Below, piece after piece: positions 48,447 through 57,568 of a stretch of 64,000 nucleotides of DNA. Every line of letters starts with the position of its first letter. The stretch's first letter is position 1. The position numbers were made by a program, and so were the translations under genes. The notes beneath the pieces were generated by a model. It saw nothing but the letters and a program-made list of their open reading frames with translations. It was not told the DNA's origin and did not search any database. The stretch lies in NCBI GenBank assembly GCA_024644875.1, contig JAHEGY010000007.1, positions 1-64,000 on the forward strand, read 5' to 3'. The stretch comes from Cyclobacteriaceae bacterium. Lineage in GTDB: Bacteria; Bacteroidota; Bacteroidia; Cytophagales; Cyclobacteriaceae.

Positions 48447-49508
48447 TTAATCAGTTAATCTGATACGTGGATCTACAACCGCATACAGAATATCAACAAA
48501 GATATTAATAAGAATAAAAATAAGGGCTACAATTAAAGTTGATCCCATAACCACGGGAAAGTCTAATGACTGAACAGCTTTTATGGTTACAAAGCCCAAT
48601 CCTTTCCAGTCGAAAATATACTCCACAAAAAAAGCGCCCGCCATCAGTGAGGCAAGCCATCCTGATACGGCGGTTATTACCGGGTTCAGAGCATTCTTTA
48701 ATGCATGTTTATATACAGTCAAAAACCGGCTTAATCCCTTTGCCTTGGCGGTACGAATGTAGTCTTTCGAAAGAACATCAAGCATGGAACTTCTCGTTAA
48801 CTGAACAATGATGGAGAGCGGTCTTATCCCTAATGTTATTGCCGGAAGGATAATATTCTCGAGGTGTAACTGCCTGCCGTATATTGGGTCTGTTTCCCAC
48901 AACTGACCGGTCAGGTTCAATCCGGTATAATCACTGAGATAGTACCCGAATATGATTGCAAAAAGAATTGCGGATAGAAATGTAGGAATGGATATACCCA
49001 ATACGGAAACAGAAATGATCAGATGATCCAGCCAGGTGTTCTGGTTAATGGCAGCAATGATGCCGGAAAATATACCTATAATAGTGGCCAGTATCATGGC
49101 AGCCAGGGCAAGCCAGAAGGTATTCAATAAATTCCCCATCAATATTTCGTCTACCCTTCTGTTTGATTGAAAAGATCTTCTCAGATACGGTCGTTTTATC
49201 ACCATCACCTTGTCTTTCTTCAGTCGAAACAGCTTCCTGTAACCATATTTTTCCCGGTTTGACGCATTGTCATTGTGAATAGACAAGGGTGAAAGGTCAT
49301 TTATATATAAGAGAAACTGAATATGTAAAGGTTCTTTCAAACCAAGTTCCCGGGCGATCGATTCTCGTGTAGCTATATCTGTTCGTTGTCCGGCCATCAT
49401 AGAAACCGGATCTCCCGGTAAAGCATGAAATAAAAAAAAGATAACGATAATTACTCCAATAAGGACTAAAAAACCATACGCAAGACGTTTTAAAATAAAA
49501 CGGATCAT
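48447..49508 (-). CDS. ABC transporter permease, DppB/OppB type
   Basis: 353 residues with six membrane helices. LFHALPGDPVSMMAGQ near residue 26 and LGLKEPLHIQFLLY near 55 are the N-terminal hallmark of dipeptide/nickel permeases, and the EAA loop is DYIRTAKAKGLSRFLTVYKH near residue 247. It carries an expanded periplasmic segment (about residues 70-125). The partner permease, ATPases and binding protein are not in the window, so the complete importer must be encoded elsewhere. The start overlaps the stop of the DoxX gene as TAATG. Confidence 0.92.
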   Translation of the reverse strand: MIRFILKRLAYGFLVLIGVIIVIFFLFHALPGDPVSMMAGQRTDIATRESIARELGLKEPLHIQFLLYINDLSPLSIHNDNASNREKYGYRKLFRLKKDKVMVIKRPYLRRSFQSNRRVDEILMGNLLNTFWLALAAMILATIIGIFSGIIAAINQNTWLDHLIISVSVLGISIPTFLSAILFAIIFGYYLSDYTGLNLTGQLWETDPIYGRQLHLENIILPAITLGIRPLSIIVQLTRSSMLDVLSKDYIRTAKAKGLSRFLTVYKHALKNALNPVITAVSGWLASLMAGAFFVEYIFDWKGLGFVTIKAVQSLDFPVVMGSTLIVALIFILINIFVDILYAVVDPRIRLTD

Positions 49509-50599
49509 TATTCAAGCAGATCAATAACAGTATCAGCATCAGGTACATCATTATGATGCCATTTGCCGACGACAACACCATCCTTCATCAGCCACAAACC
49601 AGGATTGGATCTTATGATGGCCTCCAGGACGGTCATGTCAGCATAAAAATATGGAATGGCCAGCTGGTATTCATGTCTGAATGCCTCAAATTCCGTATCA
49701 GCAGAAGCCGTCAGAGCCCATACTTCAACATCATCTTCAACAGATTGAATGAGATCATTGATCTTATCCATGTTCCTGGTCTTCGACTTAGAAATATCGT
49801 AAAAAATGATAAACAGTTTGTTCCCGATAAAAGATTCTTCGGTAAATTCTCCATCATCAGTCCAGATATGATAATCCGTGATTTTTGGCTGGGCCTCCGG
49901 ATTTAGAATGATCATATCCTTGTACTTATATGTAGTATCACCTGGATAATCCGTGAATTCAAACTCCTCTCCATCCTTCTCCATGATATATTTATATCTG
50001 TAGGGTTCTGAAGGGGCCATGAGTTGGGGTATATTATTCCCCACTTTATAAGGCCGGAAATCGATATAGGGCAGGTGACTGATGGCGTAAACACAAAGGT
50101 AAATATTAACTGCAAATGAAAGTGCCATCACCACATTCCCTGAGCGGTCCTTCATTATAGGCTTGAAATGATTGCGCCGTATAAAGATCAGGATTACGAG
50201 TACTGACAGAACAACGTCTTTGGCAAAAGACTGCCAGGGTGTTAAAGGAATGGCATCCCCAAAACAGCCGCACTCTGTAACCTTATTGAAATAGGCTGAA
50301 TAAAAGGTTAAAAAGGTGAAGAAGGCAATCAACAGGAGGAATGCCCAGGAAGTCAGTTTCATTCTGTAATGAAGTAAAAGGGCTATTCCCAGCACTACTT
50401 CAAGGACTACAACGAATACTGCGATGACCAGAGAGTAAGGGATAAAGAAGGCAAAAAAAGGAGCGAAATCATTCGCGAATACTTCAAAATATTCCTTTAG
50501 TTTGATGGAAGTGCCTATTGGGTCATTCACTTTGATCAGGCCCGAAAAGATAAACAGGATACCAACAAAGTATTTTAAAAAATTATCCAGTATTTTCAT
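49508..50599 (-). CDS. DoxX/MauE-like membrane protein with thioredoxin-like C-terminal domain (BT_3928 family)
   Basis: 363 residues. The N-terminal 150 residues hold four helices with GILFIFSGLIKVNDPIG near residue 13 and the CGCFGD motif near 119, as in DoxX/MauE proteins. After a linker, residues about 215-363 form a thioredoxin-like domain (KLFIIFYDISKSKTRNM, PYFYADMTVLEAI, GLWLMKDGVVVGKWHHND), without a CxxC active site. Such proteins are thought to take part in membrane redox steps. It lies in the conserved DUF1599-DoxX block of Bacteroidota, where tpiA usually follows; here a DppB permease follows instead. Confidence 0.85.
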   Translation of the reverse strand: MKILDNFLKYFVGILFIFSGLIKVNDPIGTSIKLKEYFEVFANDFAPFFAFFIPYSLVIAVFVVVLEVVLGIALLLHYRMKLTSWAFLLLIAFFTFLTFYSAYFNKVTECGCFGDAIPLTPWQSFAKDVVLSVLVILIFIRRNHFKPIMKDRSGNVVMALSFAVNIYLCVYAISHLPYIDFRPYKVGNNIPQLMAPSEPYRYKYIMEKDGEEFEFTDYPGDTTYKYKDMIILNPEAQPKITDYHIWTDDGEFTEESFIGNKLFIIFYDISKSKTRNMDKINDLIQSVEDDVEVWALTASADTEFEAFRHEYQLAIPYFYADMTVLEAIIRSNPGLWLMKDGVVVGKWHHNDVPDADTVIDLLE

Positions 50600-50607
50600 G
50601 AATAGAA

Positions 50608-51144
50608 TTAATTAAGTTTTATCAGACAGAATACCGAGTAATTCATCATGTCCTGGTAATTGGCTTTAATTCCTTCTGAAATTAAAGTCTTTCCCTTATT
50701 GTCCTCAATCTGTTTTACCCGTAATATTTTCATTAAAATTATATCGGTAATAGAACTGATTCGCATTTCTCTCCAGGCTTCATCATAATCATGGTTTTTA
50801 TTTTCCAGAAGTCTCACTGTATCATCCACCGCCATATCATATAAGCTGATCAGCTCTTCAGTGGGGATATTTTCTTCCGGGTTATCGGATAACTCGATCT
50901 GTATCATACCGATAATGCAATAATTAATGATGCCAATAAATTCTGACCTGATATCATCATCTACTTTCTGCTGGCCTTTTTCCTGGATGGAACGAATTCG
51001 CTGGGCTTTTATAAAGATCTGGTCGGTAATGGATGGAAGTCTTAAAATTCTCCAGGCGGTCCCATAATCCATTGTTTTCTTTACAAAAACTTCTTTGCAA
51101 GCCTTAATTACTTCCTTATATTCGTCGATGGTATTTGAATTCAA
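50608..51144 (-). CDS. DUF1599-family protein with internal duplication
   Basis: 178 residues made of two similar halves. Half one (about residues 9-85) has TMDYGTAWRILRLPSITDQI and KAQRIRSIQEKGQQKV; half two (about 101-178) has NHDYDEAWREMRISSITDII and KILRVKQIEDNKGKTL. The DUF1599 domain is known but has no established function; the DYG/D-x-AWR and helical pattern would suit a nucleotide or metal site, which is an inference. It heads the minus-strand run DUF1599-DoxX-permease-aroK and is divergent from folP with only 38 bases between starts. Confidence 0.85.
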   Translation of the reverse strand: MNSNTIDEYKEVIKACKEVFVKKTMDYGTAWRILRLPSITDQIFIKAQRIRSIQEKGQQKVDDDIRSEFIGIINYCIIGMIQIELSDNPEENIPTEELISLYDMAVDDTVRLLENKNHDYDEAWREMRISSITDIILMKILRVKQIEDNKGKTLISEGIKANYQDMMNYSVFCLIKLN

Positions 51145-51182
51145 TATTATTTTGCAATTATATTAGATCATTTGATATAGGG

Positions 51183-52031
51183 GTGAAAGATACACTATTT
51201 TCAGTAAAAAAAACACTCAATATAAGGGGAATGCTCTATGCTCTGGACAGGCCCTGGATCATGGGTATTGTTAACCTGACCCCCGATTCATTTTATGATA
51301 AAAGCCGTGTGCAAAGGGAAGATGCCATAGTTAAACGGGTTGAAGTTATGCTTGGTGAAGGGGCTGATCTCATAGATCTCGGAGCCTATTCTTCGAGGCC
51401 CGGAGCAACCCACATCTCTGAACAGGAAGAATGGGAGCGACTACAACCGGCCATGAAAGTAATCCTCAGGAATTATCCGGAGGTGCTGATATCTGTTGAT
51501 ACATTCAGAAGTTCCATAGCTAGGAGGGCTTATAAGGAAGGAGCTTCCATAATAAATGACATATCCGGTGGACAGATGGATGATCAGATGTTTAATGCCA
51601 TATCTGAGATCAAGATACCCTATATACTGATGCATATGAGGGGAGATCCCAGGACTATGAACTCACTGAACATCTATGATAACCTCTTTAAGGAGATGAT
51701 CAATTATTTTGAAAGCAGAATACTTGAGCTGAAAGCTTCAGGGGTCAATGACATTATAATAGATCCGGGATTCGGATTTGCAAAGTCAATGGATCAAAAT
51801 TATGAATTACTTAAAAATTTTACGTATTTTGAGGTATTGGGTTATCCGCTTCTTGTTGGCTTAAGCAGGAAATCAATGATCTTCAAAGAATTGGGCGTTC
51901 AACCATCAGAAGCACTAAATGGAACTATAGCGTTAAATACTGTGTCTTTATTAAAAAGGGCATCAATTTTGCGTGTACATGATATAAAGGAAGCAAAAGA
52001 AGTTGTAAATTTAGTGGCAAAGCTAAAATAA
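51183..52031 (+). CDS. folP: Dihydropteroate synthase
   Basis: 282 residues from the GTG at 51183, which gives the family opening VKDTLFSVKKTLNIRG; an upstream ATG at 51135 would overlap the divergent DUF1599 gene and add residues foreign to the family. MGIVNLTPDSFYDKS near residue 29 binds the pterin diphosphate, DLGAYSSRPGA near 69, LISVDTFRS near 102, INDISGG near 125 and DPGFGFAKS near 203 follow. The enzyme joins p-aminobenzoate to dihydropterin for folate. cdaA begins 2 bases after its stop; folP-cdaA is a conserved Bacteroidota pair. Confidence 0.95.
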   Translation: MKDTLFSVKKTLNIRGMLYALDRPWIMGIVNLTPDSFYDKSRVQREDAIVKRVEVMLGEGADLIDLGAYSSRPGATHISEQEEWERLQPAMKVILRNYPEVLISVDTFRSSIARRAYKEGASIINDISGGQMDDQMFNAISEIKIPYILMHMRGDPRTMNSLNIYDNLFKEMINYFESRILELKASGVNDIIIDPGFGFAKSMDQNYELLKNFTYFEVLGYPLLVGLSRKSMIFKELGVQPSEALNGTIALNTVSLLKRASILRVHDIKEAKEVVNLVAKLK

Positions 52032-52033
52032 TA

Positions 52034-52927
52034 ATGTATCTGATTCAAATAGGATTTCTGGATGTAAGGCTTGTCGATCTGTTCGACATTGCAGCGGTTA
52101 GTTTCCTGTTGTTCCAGGTATATAAACTGATGCGTGGTAGTGTGGCCGTGAGGATATTCCTTGGTTTCCTGTTCCTGTACCTGATATATCTCGTGGTCCG
52201 GGCCATCGATATGGACCTGTTGTCTTCCATCCTGGACCAATTCATGGGGGTTGGAGTTATTGCGGTAATTATACTTTTTCAGCAGGAAATAAGGAAGTTC
52301 CTGCTCATGCTGGGGAAAACACCGATATTCAACAGGGAAAGCATATTCAAGGGATTCTGGGGGCATGATGAGAATATTGAGGAGAAAGTAAATCAAGTGG
52401 TGGAGGCTGCCAAATCCATGGGCGGTGCCAATACCGGCGCCCTTATCGTTTACTCCAGGGATACTGAACTGAAGTTTTATGCTGAATCCGGAGATGTTAT
52501 AAATGCCGATCTATCCAAGAGACTGATCTTATCTATATTCAATAAATACAGCCCCCTGCATGATGGTGCATTGATTATTCATAACAATAAGATCGTGGCT
52601 GCCAGGTGTGTTTTGCCGGTTACCGAGAAAGAAGATCTACCCGCTCAGTTTGGTATGAGGCACCGGGCAGCAGTGGGTATGTCGGAAGCAACGGATTCCC
52701 TGGTACTGGTTGTCTCTGAAGAGACCGGTCAGATGTCTATCACTCAAAACGGTACGATATATCATAATCTTTCCGGAAATGAGATGACTGAGAAAATAAT
52801 TGAATACCTGACAGAGGATAAAAAGGCACTGGGAGAGAAATTCGATAAAATTATTAAAGATGAATTAACTTCAGATCTGGAAAAGAAAGAGGAGAGCGAT
52901 ACCGGTAAAGTTCAAACCGCGTCCTGA
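52034..52927 (+). CDS. cdaA: Diadenylate cyclase CdaA (c-di-AMP synthase)
   Basis: 297 residues. Three membrane helices (about 10-28, 38-56, 70-90) precede the DAC domain. The catalytic DGA motif is LHDGALII with Asp177, and the RHR motif is FGMRHRAAVGMSEATDS near residue 208. GALIVYSRDTELKFYAESGD (in part) near 136 is also typical. It condenses two ATP into c-di-AMP, a second messenger for osmotic and cell-wall control. The C-terminal Lys/Glu-rich tail after residue 270 is variable. Cotranscribed with folP. Confidence 0.96.
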   Translation: MYLIQIGFLDVRLVDLFDIAAVSFLLFQVYKLMRGSVAVRIFLGFLFLYLIYLVVRAIDMDLLSSILDQFMGVGVIAVIILFQQEIRKFLLMLGKTPIFNRESIFKGFWGHDENIEEKVNQVVEAAKSMGGANTGALIVYSRDTELKFYAESGDVINADLSKRLILSIFNKYSPLHDGALIIHNNKIVAARCVLPVTEKEDLPAQFGMRHRAAVGMSEATDSLVLVVSEETGQMSITQNGTIYHNLSGNEMTEKIIEYLTEDKKALGEKFDKIIKDELTSDLEKKEESDTGKVQTAS

Positions 52928-52932
52928 TATTT

Positions 52933-53562
52933 TTACACAAGGGCCTTGATCTCAAAGGCGTAATACAACAGCCTGAACCCAAATAAAATCAATCCTATAC
53001 CTACAGACCGGTTGAGTATCTTCATAAACCTGGGTGTGATCAAGTCACGTAATTTATTGGCAAGATAAGATTTTGTAATATCAGCACTTAGAACCATGAA
53101 TATTACACCGGCATAGAACAGAAATGCCTGATCAAATGAATAATGAAGTTCTATGGTGATCATCCCGGCAACGCCAAGCCAGAATATCAATATAAAAGGG
53201 TTAATGCTATTCAGGATAAATCCTTTCAGAATTTTACGGAAGTAATTGTTTGATACAAAATGAGGCTGCTTCAGGCCTCTTTTCGGCACAGGTTTTAGAA
53301 AGGTAAATAATCCAAAGCCCATCATGACCAATGATCCAAAAAGCCCTAAAACAAACTTTACCTGGATATTTTCAGAAAGAAATGATACACCGGTATAAGT
53401 AAGGAACATATAGAAGGAATCACTCAAGGAAACGCCAATAGCCATAAATACACCTGCTTTAAAACCTTTCTCAATACTGGTCTGGAGCAAAGCAAAAAAT
53501 ACGGGTCCCAGTAAAAAAGAGAGTAAAAGTCCAAAAAGTAATCCTTTGTACAACTCAACCAT
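52933..53562 (-). CDS. LysE-family amino acid exporter
   Basis: 209 residues with six hydrophobic segments. GLLFGLLLSFLLGPVFFALL near residue 6 and TSIEKGFKAGVFMAIGVSLS near 28 are the LysE/RhtB signature, and LNSINPFILIFWLGVAG near 116 is the second conserved piece. It would export amino acids or related solutes through the inner membrane; the substrate is unknown. Convergent with cdaA, 5 bases between stops. Confidence 0.9.
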   Translation of the reverse strand: MVELYKGLLFGLLLSFLLGPVFFALLQTSIEKGFKAGVFMAIGVSLSDSFYMFLTYTGVSFLSENIQVKFVLGLFGSLVMMGFGLFTFLKPVPKRGLKQPHFVSNNYFRKILKGFILNSINPFILIFWLGVAGMITIELHYSFDQAFLFYAGVIFMVLSADITKSYLANKLRDLITPRFMKILNRSVGIGLILFGFRLLYYAFEIKALV

Positions 53563-53728
53563 TACAACAGAAGTGCATTTTTATAAATTCCGGAATTAAG
53601 TTTGCCAAAGATCCAAAAATTCATAGATCTAAAGTAAATAATAAGGATTAAAAACCTGATTACGGAAATATCAATTTATTTTTATAAATATATTTAAGTA
53701 TGGGTAAATATAGAATTATTATTTAATT

Positions 53729-54397
53729 ATGAATATTGCGGATAATATAAATAAATATTTAAAAGAGATCGGTGATAGGAACTGTAAATTGGTCGCCATC
53801 AGCAAGACCAAGCCAGTGGATATGATTCGGAACGCTTATGATTCAGGTCAAAGAATTTTTGGCGAAAATAAGGTTCAGGAATTAGCCGATAAATACCCGC
53901 AATTACCCAATGATATTCAATGGCATATGGTTGGACATCTTCAGTCCAACAAAGTGAAATATATAGCCCCCTTCGTACATCTGATTCATTCTGTGGATAG
54001 CATAAAATTGTTGAAGGAGATTGAAAAGCAGGCTGCAAAGCACGACCGCATCATTTTCTGTCTTCTGCAGGTTCATATTGCTGAAGAAGAAACCAAGTTC
54101 GGCCTTACGGAAGAAGGACTCTGCCAGGTATTGGATGAGGTTGTAAAATCAGGATTTGAACATGTTAAAATTAACGGTTTAATGGGCATGGCCACCTATA
54201 CTCCGAATGATGAACAGATACGCAGGGAATTCCGGTATTTAAAAGATTTGCTGGATACAGTCTCATTGAAATACCAGTATGGCTCAATAGATCTGGCCGA
54301 ACTATCCATAGGCATGTCCGGGGATTATAAGATTGCCATGGAGGAAGGATCAACCATGATAAGGATCGGGACCGGGGTATTTGGAGCCCGGCATTAA
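53729..54397 (+). CDS. YggS/PLPBP-family pyridoxal phosphate homeostasis protein
   Basis: 222 residues, a PLP-binding TIM barrel. Lys26 in LVAISKTKP is the expected Schiff-base lysine; FGENKVQELADKYP near residue 43, WHMVGHLQSNKVKYI near 64, and LSIGMSGDYKIAMEEGSTMI near 192 are family motifs. YggS proteins buffer PLP and affect amino acid and keto acid pools without a defined reaction. Monocistronic, upstream of a 221-base gap with a 19-base tandem repeat. Confidence 0.95.
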   Translation: MNIADNINKYLKEIGDRNCKLVAISKTKPVDMIRNAYDSGQRIFGENKVQELADKYPQLPNDIQWHMVGHLQSNKVKYIAPFVHLIHSVDSIKLLKEIEKQAAKHDRIIFCLLQVHIAEEETKFGLTEEGLCQVLDEVVKSGFEHVKINGLMGMATYTPNDEQIRREFRYLKDLLDTVSLKYQYGSIDLAELSIGMSGDYKIAMEEGSTMIRIGTGVFGARH

Positions 54398-54448
54398 TTA
54401 CCTTCAAAATTCAGGATTTATGAGATCCAGGTAATCTTCCTTATAATT

Positions 54449-54486
54449 CCAGGGCACTAAATCAAAACCAGGGCACTAAATCAAAA
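54449..54486 (+). repeat. Perfect 19-base tandem duplication
   Basis: CCAGGGCACTAAATCAAAA occurs at 54449-54467 and 54468-54486 without spacing or mismatch. It lies 133 bases ahead of the TonB receptor start. Perfect identity points to a recent event or to selection for a doubled binding site. Confidence 0.9.
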
Positions 54487-54618
54487 ATTGTAGCAAATTC
54501 TGAATATTAATTACATTTATAATTAGGGGGATATATCCTGCCTGAAGTCTATAATATAGGAACCCTGTTTACAGCCTATACCGATTTAAAGTGTTTTTTA
54601 AGATTTAAGCCTGTGTAA

Positions 54619-56736
54619 ATGAAAACATTCATTGCGAGTCTATTTTTGTTATTCATATTCATGTCGCTGCCGGTAAAGGGCCAGGATGTAGAGAAAACAA
54701 TCTTACTTGATTCTATTATTATTGAAGACCAACTCCTGGATGAAGTGAGTTATGTGGCATCCAGCTATGTCACCAGGAAAGATCTTCAGAACCAGCAGAT
54801 CCGGGATGTTGGGGAATATTTGCGTTCTATACCCAATGTTTCAGGCATTCGTCGAGGTGGAGCTAATCTGGACCCTGTGGTGCGTGGATATAAATATAGC
54901 CAGTTGAATGTATTGCTCAACAACGGGGTAAAGATTGAGAATGGCTGCCCCAACAGGATGGACCCCGTAACAGCCCGGATTGAAACGGAGGATATCGGCA
55001 ATATTGAAATTATAAAAGGACCTTTTTTGTTAAAATACGGGCCCTCTTTTGGAGGGGTCATTAACCTTAAATCAGAAGTACCACGGCCCTCCGATCAATT
55101 TGAAATACATGGGAATGCCCAGGTAGGCTTTGAATCGAACTGGAATGGGGAGAAATATCACGGATCCTTGTATGGCGGAGGCCGTAAATTCCAGTTCATG
55201 GTGGCCGGAGGATATAGAAATTATGGCAATTATAACAGCGGCTACAGGGAAGGTATGGAAACAGAAGTTAAATCATCCTTCACCAAGTATAATTACCTGG
55301 CGAAACTGGGATATAGTTTTAAGCCAAACCAGCAGTTGCTGATATCATATGACGGGATCCATGGGAGGGATGTATTGTATCCTTCCCTGCCGATGGATGA
55401 GAAATCCGATGATACCCATATTTTCGGATTGGATTACGAAGGTAAAGATCTTAGCCCAGTGCTAAAAAGTATTGAGGCTAAGTTATACCATTCGGATGTC
55501 CATCATGTTATGGATAACAGCCGCAGACCTTCGGCAGAAAATATGTTGATGGTCGCTGATGTCAACTCTTCAAATACCGGCGGAAGATTCGTTACAACAT
55601 TCCAGTTTGCAAAACACCGGTTCCTGACAGGCCTGGATTACGAGCACATTATGAAGGACGGTGCACGGACAGGTACAATGGAAATGATGGGTACCATATC
55701 CACCAAAGTTTCCAATCTATGGCTTGATGCACTCATCAGGAATACCGGAATTTTTGCTGAATACCATACATATTTCTCATCATATGAATTAAATGCAAGC
55801 ATTAGGGGTGATTTTAACAATGCAACCTCGAGTGATACGCTGGAAGTCAGCTATGAAGGTATTGATTATTTTAAAGATGTTGATTCGGAATTCTTTAACC
55901 TGAGTTTCAGCGTTGGGATTACCAAAAAGATATCCTCCAACCTGGATATTTCCCTGGCTTTCGGCCGTGGAACCAGGAGCCCGAACATGCTGGAGCGATA
56001 TATAAAACTTTTACCTGTAGGTTACGACCGGTATGATTACCTTGGTAATCCTCAGCTACAACCTGAGACCAATAATGAGATCGATCTTACATTTCAATCA
56101 AATTTCAGGAATTTCGGGAGTATGTACTTTAATTTCTTTTATTCATATGTACAGGAGTATATTTACGCGAACTTATTACCTCCTACAGTGATCATGCCCC
56201 AGTCACAGGGTGTTCTGGGAGTTAAGCAATTTGTTAATGTAGATCACATCACTTCCACAGGATTTGAATTCGGTTACAATTCACCCCAACAGTATAAACT
56301 CGGGGGAAGTATGATAGCTGCATTTACTTACGGCGTGATACCGGAAGTGACCAAATACATTATTTCAGATGGGGAAGTAGTAGATGCAGTACAAATTACA
56401 AATGATGCCCTGCCTGAGATCCCGCCTTTTGAAACAACCCTGTCCATGTTCTATAAATTCCTTAACAGTAATCTTATTCCAACGCTGAAATTGAGAATGG
56501 TAGCACCTCAGCGCCATATCTCACAGGCATTCTATGAGGAAGAGACGCCAGGATTTGCCTTGTTGGATTTCTCAATAAGGTGGAAATTTGCGAAATTTAT
56601 GGAGTTGAACACAGGAATATCAAATATATTTGATCGTGCCTATTACGAGCATTTAAACCGAAGGATTATAGGATCTAAAGAAAATTTGTATGAGCCGGGA
56701 AGGGTATTCTTCGCATCCATATATGCACATTTCTAA
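54619..56736 (+). CDS. TonB-dependent receptor, OprC-like copper receptor
   Basis: 705 residues. Signal peptide (residues 1-21, ending PVKGQ); no CarboxypepD-like entry domain. The plug (about 38-165) has VGEYLRSIPNVSGIRRGG and NIEIIKGPFLLKYGPSFGGV. The barrel ends AFTYG ... FFASIYAHF with terminal Phe. Within the plug, GCPNRMDP holds Cys110 and Met114, a CxxxM, and HHVMD in the barrel holds His296 and Met298, an HxM; together they match the copper-binding site known for OprC, at a comparable spacing. Copper uptake is therefore likely. The downstream MbnP-like lipoprotein gene, overlapping or nearly so, supports this. Confidence 0.9.
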   Translation: MKTFIASLFLLFIFMSLPVKGQDVEKTILLDSIIIEDQLLDEVSYVASSYVTRKDLQNQQIRDVGEYLRSIPNVSGIRRGGANLDPVVRGYKYSQLNVLLNNGVKIENGCPNRMDPVTARIETEDIGNIEIIKGPFLLKYGPSFGGVINLKSEVPRPSDQFEIHGNAQVGFESNWNGEKYHGSLYGGGRKFQFMVAGGYRNYGNYNSGYREGMETEVKSSFTKYNYLAKLGYSFKPNQQLLISYDGIHGRDVLYPSLPMDEKSDDTHIFGLDYEGKDLSPVLKSIEAKLYHSDVHHVMDNSRRPSAENMLMVADVNSSNTGGRFVTTFQFAKHRFLTGLDYEHIMKDGARTGTMEMMGTISTKVSNLWLDALIRNTGIFAEYHTYFSSYELNASIRGDFNNATSSDTLEVSYEGIDYFKDVDSEFFNLSFSVGITKKISSNLDISLAFGRGTRSPNMLERYIKLLPVGYDRYDYLGNPQLQPETNNEIDLTFQSNFRNFGSMYFNFFYSYVQEYIYANLLPPTVIMPQSQGVLGVKQFVNVDHITSTGFEFGYNSPQQYKLGGSMIAAFTYGVIPEVTKYIISDGEVVDAVQITNDALPEIPPFETTLSMFYKFLNSNLIPTLKLRMVAPQRHISQAFYEEETPGFALLDFSIRWKFAKFMELNTGISNIFDRAYYEHLNRRIIGSKENLYEPGRVFFASIYAHF

Positions 56737-57550
56737 AAATCTGCCAGCAATTATCTTAATTGTTCTGTGGGGCTTGATGCTCCTGACAGCATGCAGTGAT
56801 GAACCTGAGGGAGGGGCTGAACCGGAACCTGAGACGGGTCACATAAAATTTGCATTTACCCACAATGTCGATGATCAACCGATCCAACTGGATAGGATGA
56901 TGTATGTGAATTCTGCAGGGAATCCTTATGAGATCAATGAAGTCATGTACTTTATCAGTGATGTCATATTATACAAGGAAGGAGGCCAGGGTTTATTAAT
57001 CGATGAGTGGAAGGATATTCATTACATAGAGTTGGAAATCCCCTCCACACTAACATGGGAAGTATTTGATGACATTCCTGCAGGAACCTATGATTCGATT
57101 ACTTTTGTTTTTGGTATTCCGGAAGAAAAGAACGAATCTTTCATGTTCGTCAACCCGCCTGAAGACAAAATGATGTGGCCTGATATACTGGGTGGAGGCT
57201 ATCATTATATGATGATCAACGGAAAATGGCAGGATGAGACCGAGGTAGAACAATTCTATAATTTCCACCTGGGTATCGGACAGTTGTACAAAGGAGATGA
57301 AATTGATTTTGATTCCATCTATGCCTATGTCCAGAACTATTTTACAGTAAGCCTACCGGGTTCATCTTTCGAGCTGGGAAAAGATCAGACCCGGGAGATA
57401 GAGATCATTATGAATATAGAAAGCTGGTTTGAAACACCCCATGATTTCGATTTTAATTACTGGGGGGGTGCGATAATGGAGATTCAGCCAGCCATGAGAA
57501 TGGGTATAGAAAACGGGCATGACGTGTTTTCCATAGGATCAATAAAATAA
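56723..57550 (+). CDS. MbnP-like lipoprotein
   Basis: 275 residues from the ATG at 56723 (14 bases inside the receptor gene); an ATG at 56690 is also in frame but adds no useful signal sequence. A lipoprotein signal ends at Cys24 (GLMLLTACSDE). The following beta domain (GHIKFAFTHNVDDQPIQLDR, YEINEVMYFISDVILY, IPAGTYDSITFVFGIPEEKN) fits the MbnP-like family, whose members bind copper and often pair with di-haem enzymes or TonB receptors. No MbnH di-haem partner is present. The overlap with the OprC-like receptor suggests one transcript and a joint role in copper handling. Confidence 0.82.
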   Translation: MHISKNLPAIILIVLWGLMLLTACSDEPEGGAEPEPETGHIKFAFTHNVDDQPIQLDRMMYVNSAGNPYEINEVMYFISDVILYKEGGQGLLIDEWKDIHYIELEIPSTLTWEVFDDIPAGTYDSITFVFGIPEEKNESFMFVNPPEDKMMWPDILGGGYHYMMINGKWQDETEVEQFYNFHLGIGQLYKGDEIDFDSIYAYVQNYFTVSLPGSSFELGKDQTREIEIIMNIESWFETPHDFDFNYWGGAIMEIQPAMRMGIENGHDVFSIGSIK

Positions 57551-57568
57551 ACATAACCTGTGGTCAGA

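Noticed and set aside
54449-54486. CRISPR-like repeat
   Set aside because: Two directly adjacent copies with no spacer between them; no cas genes in the window.
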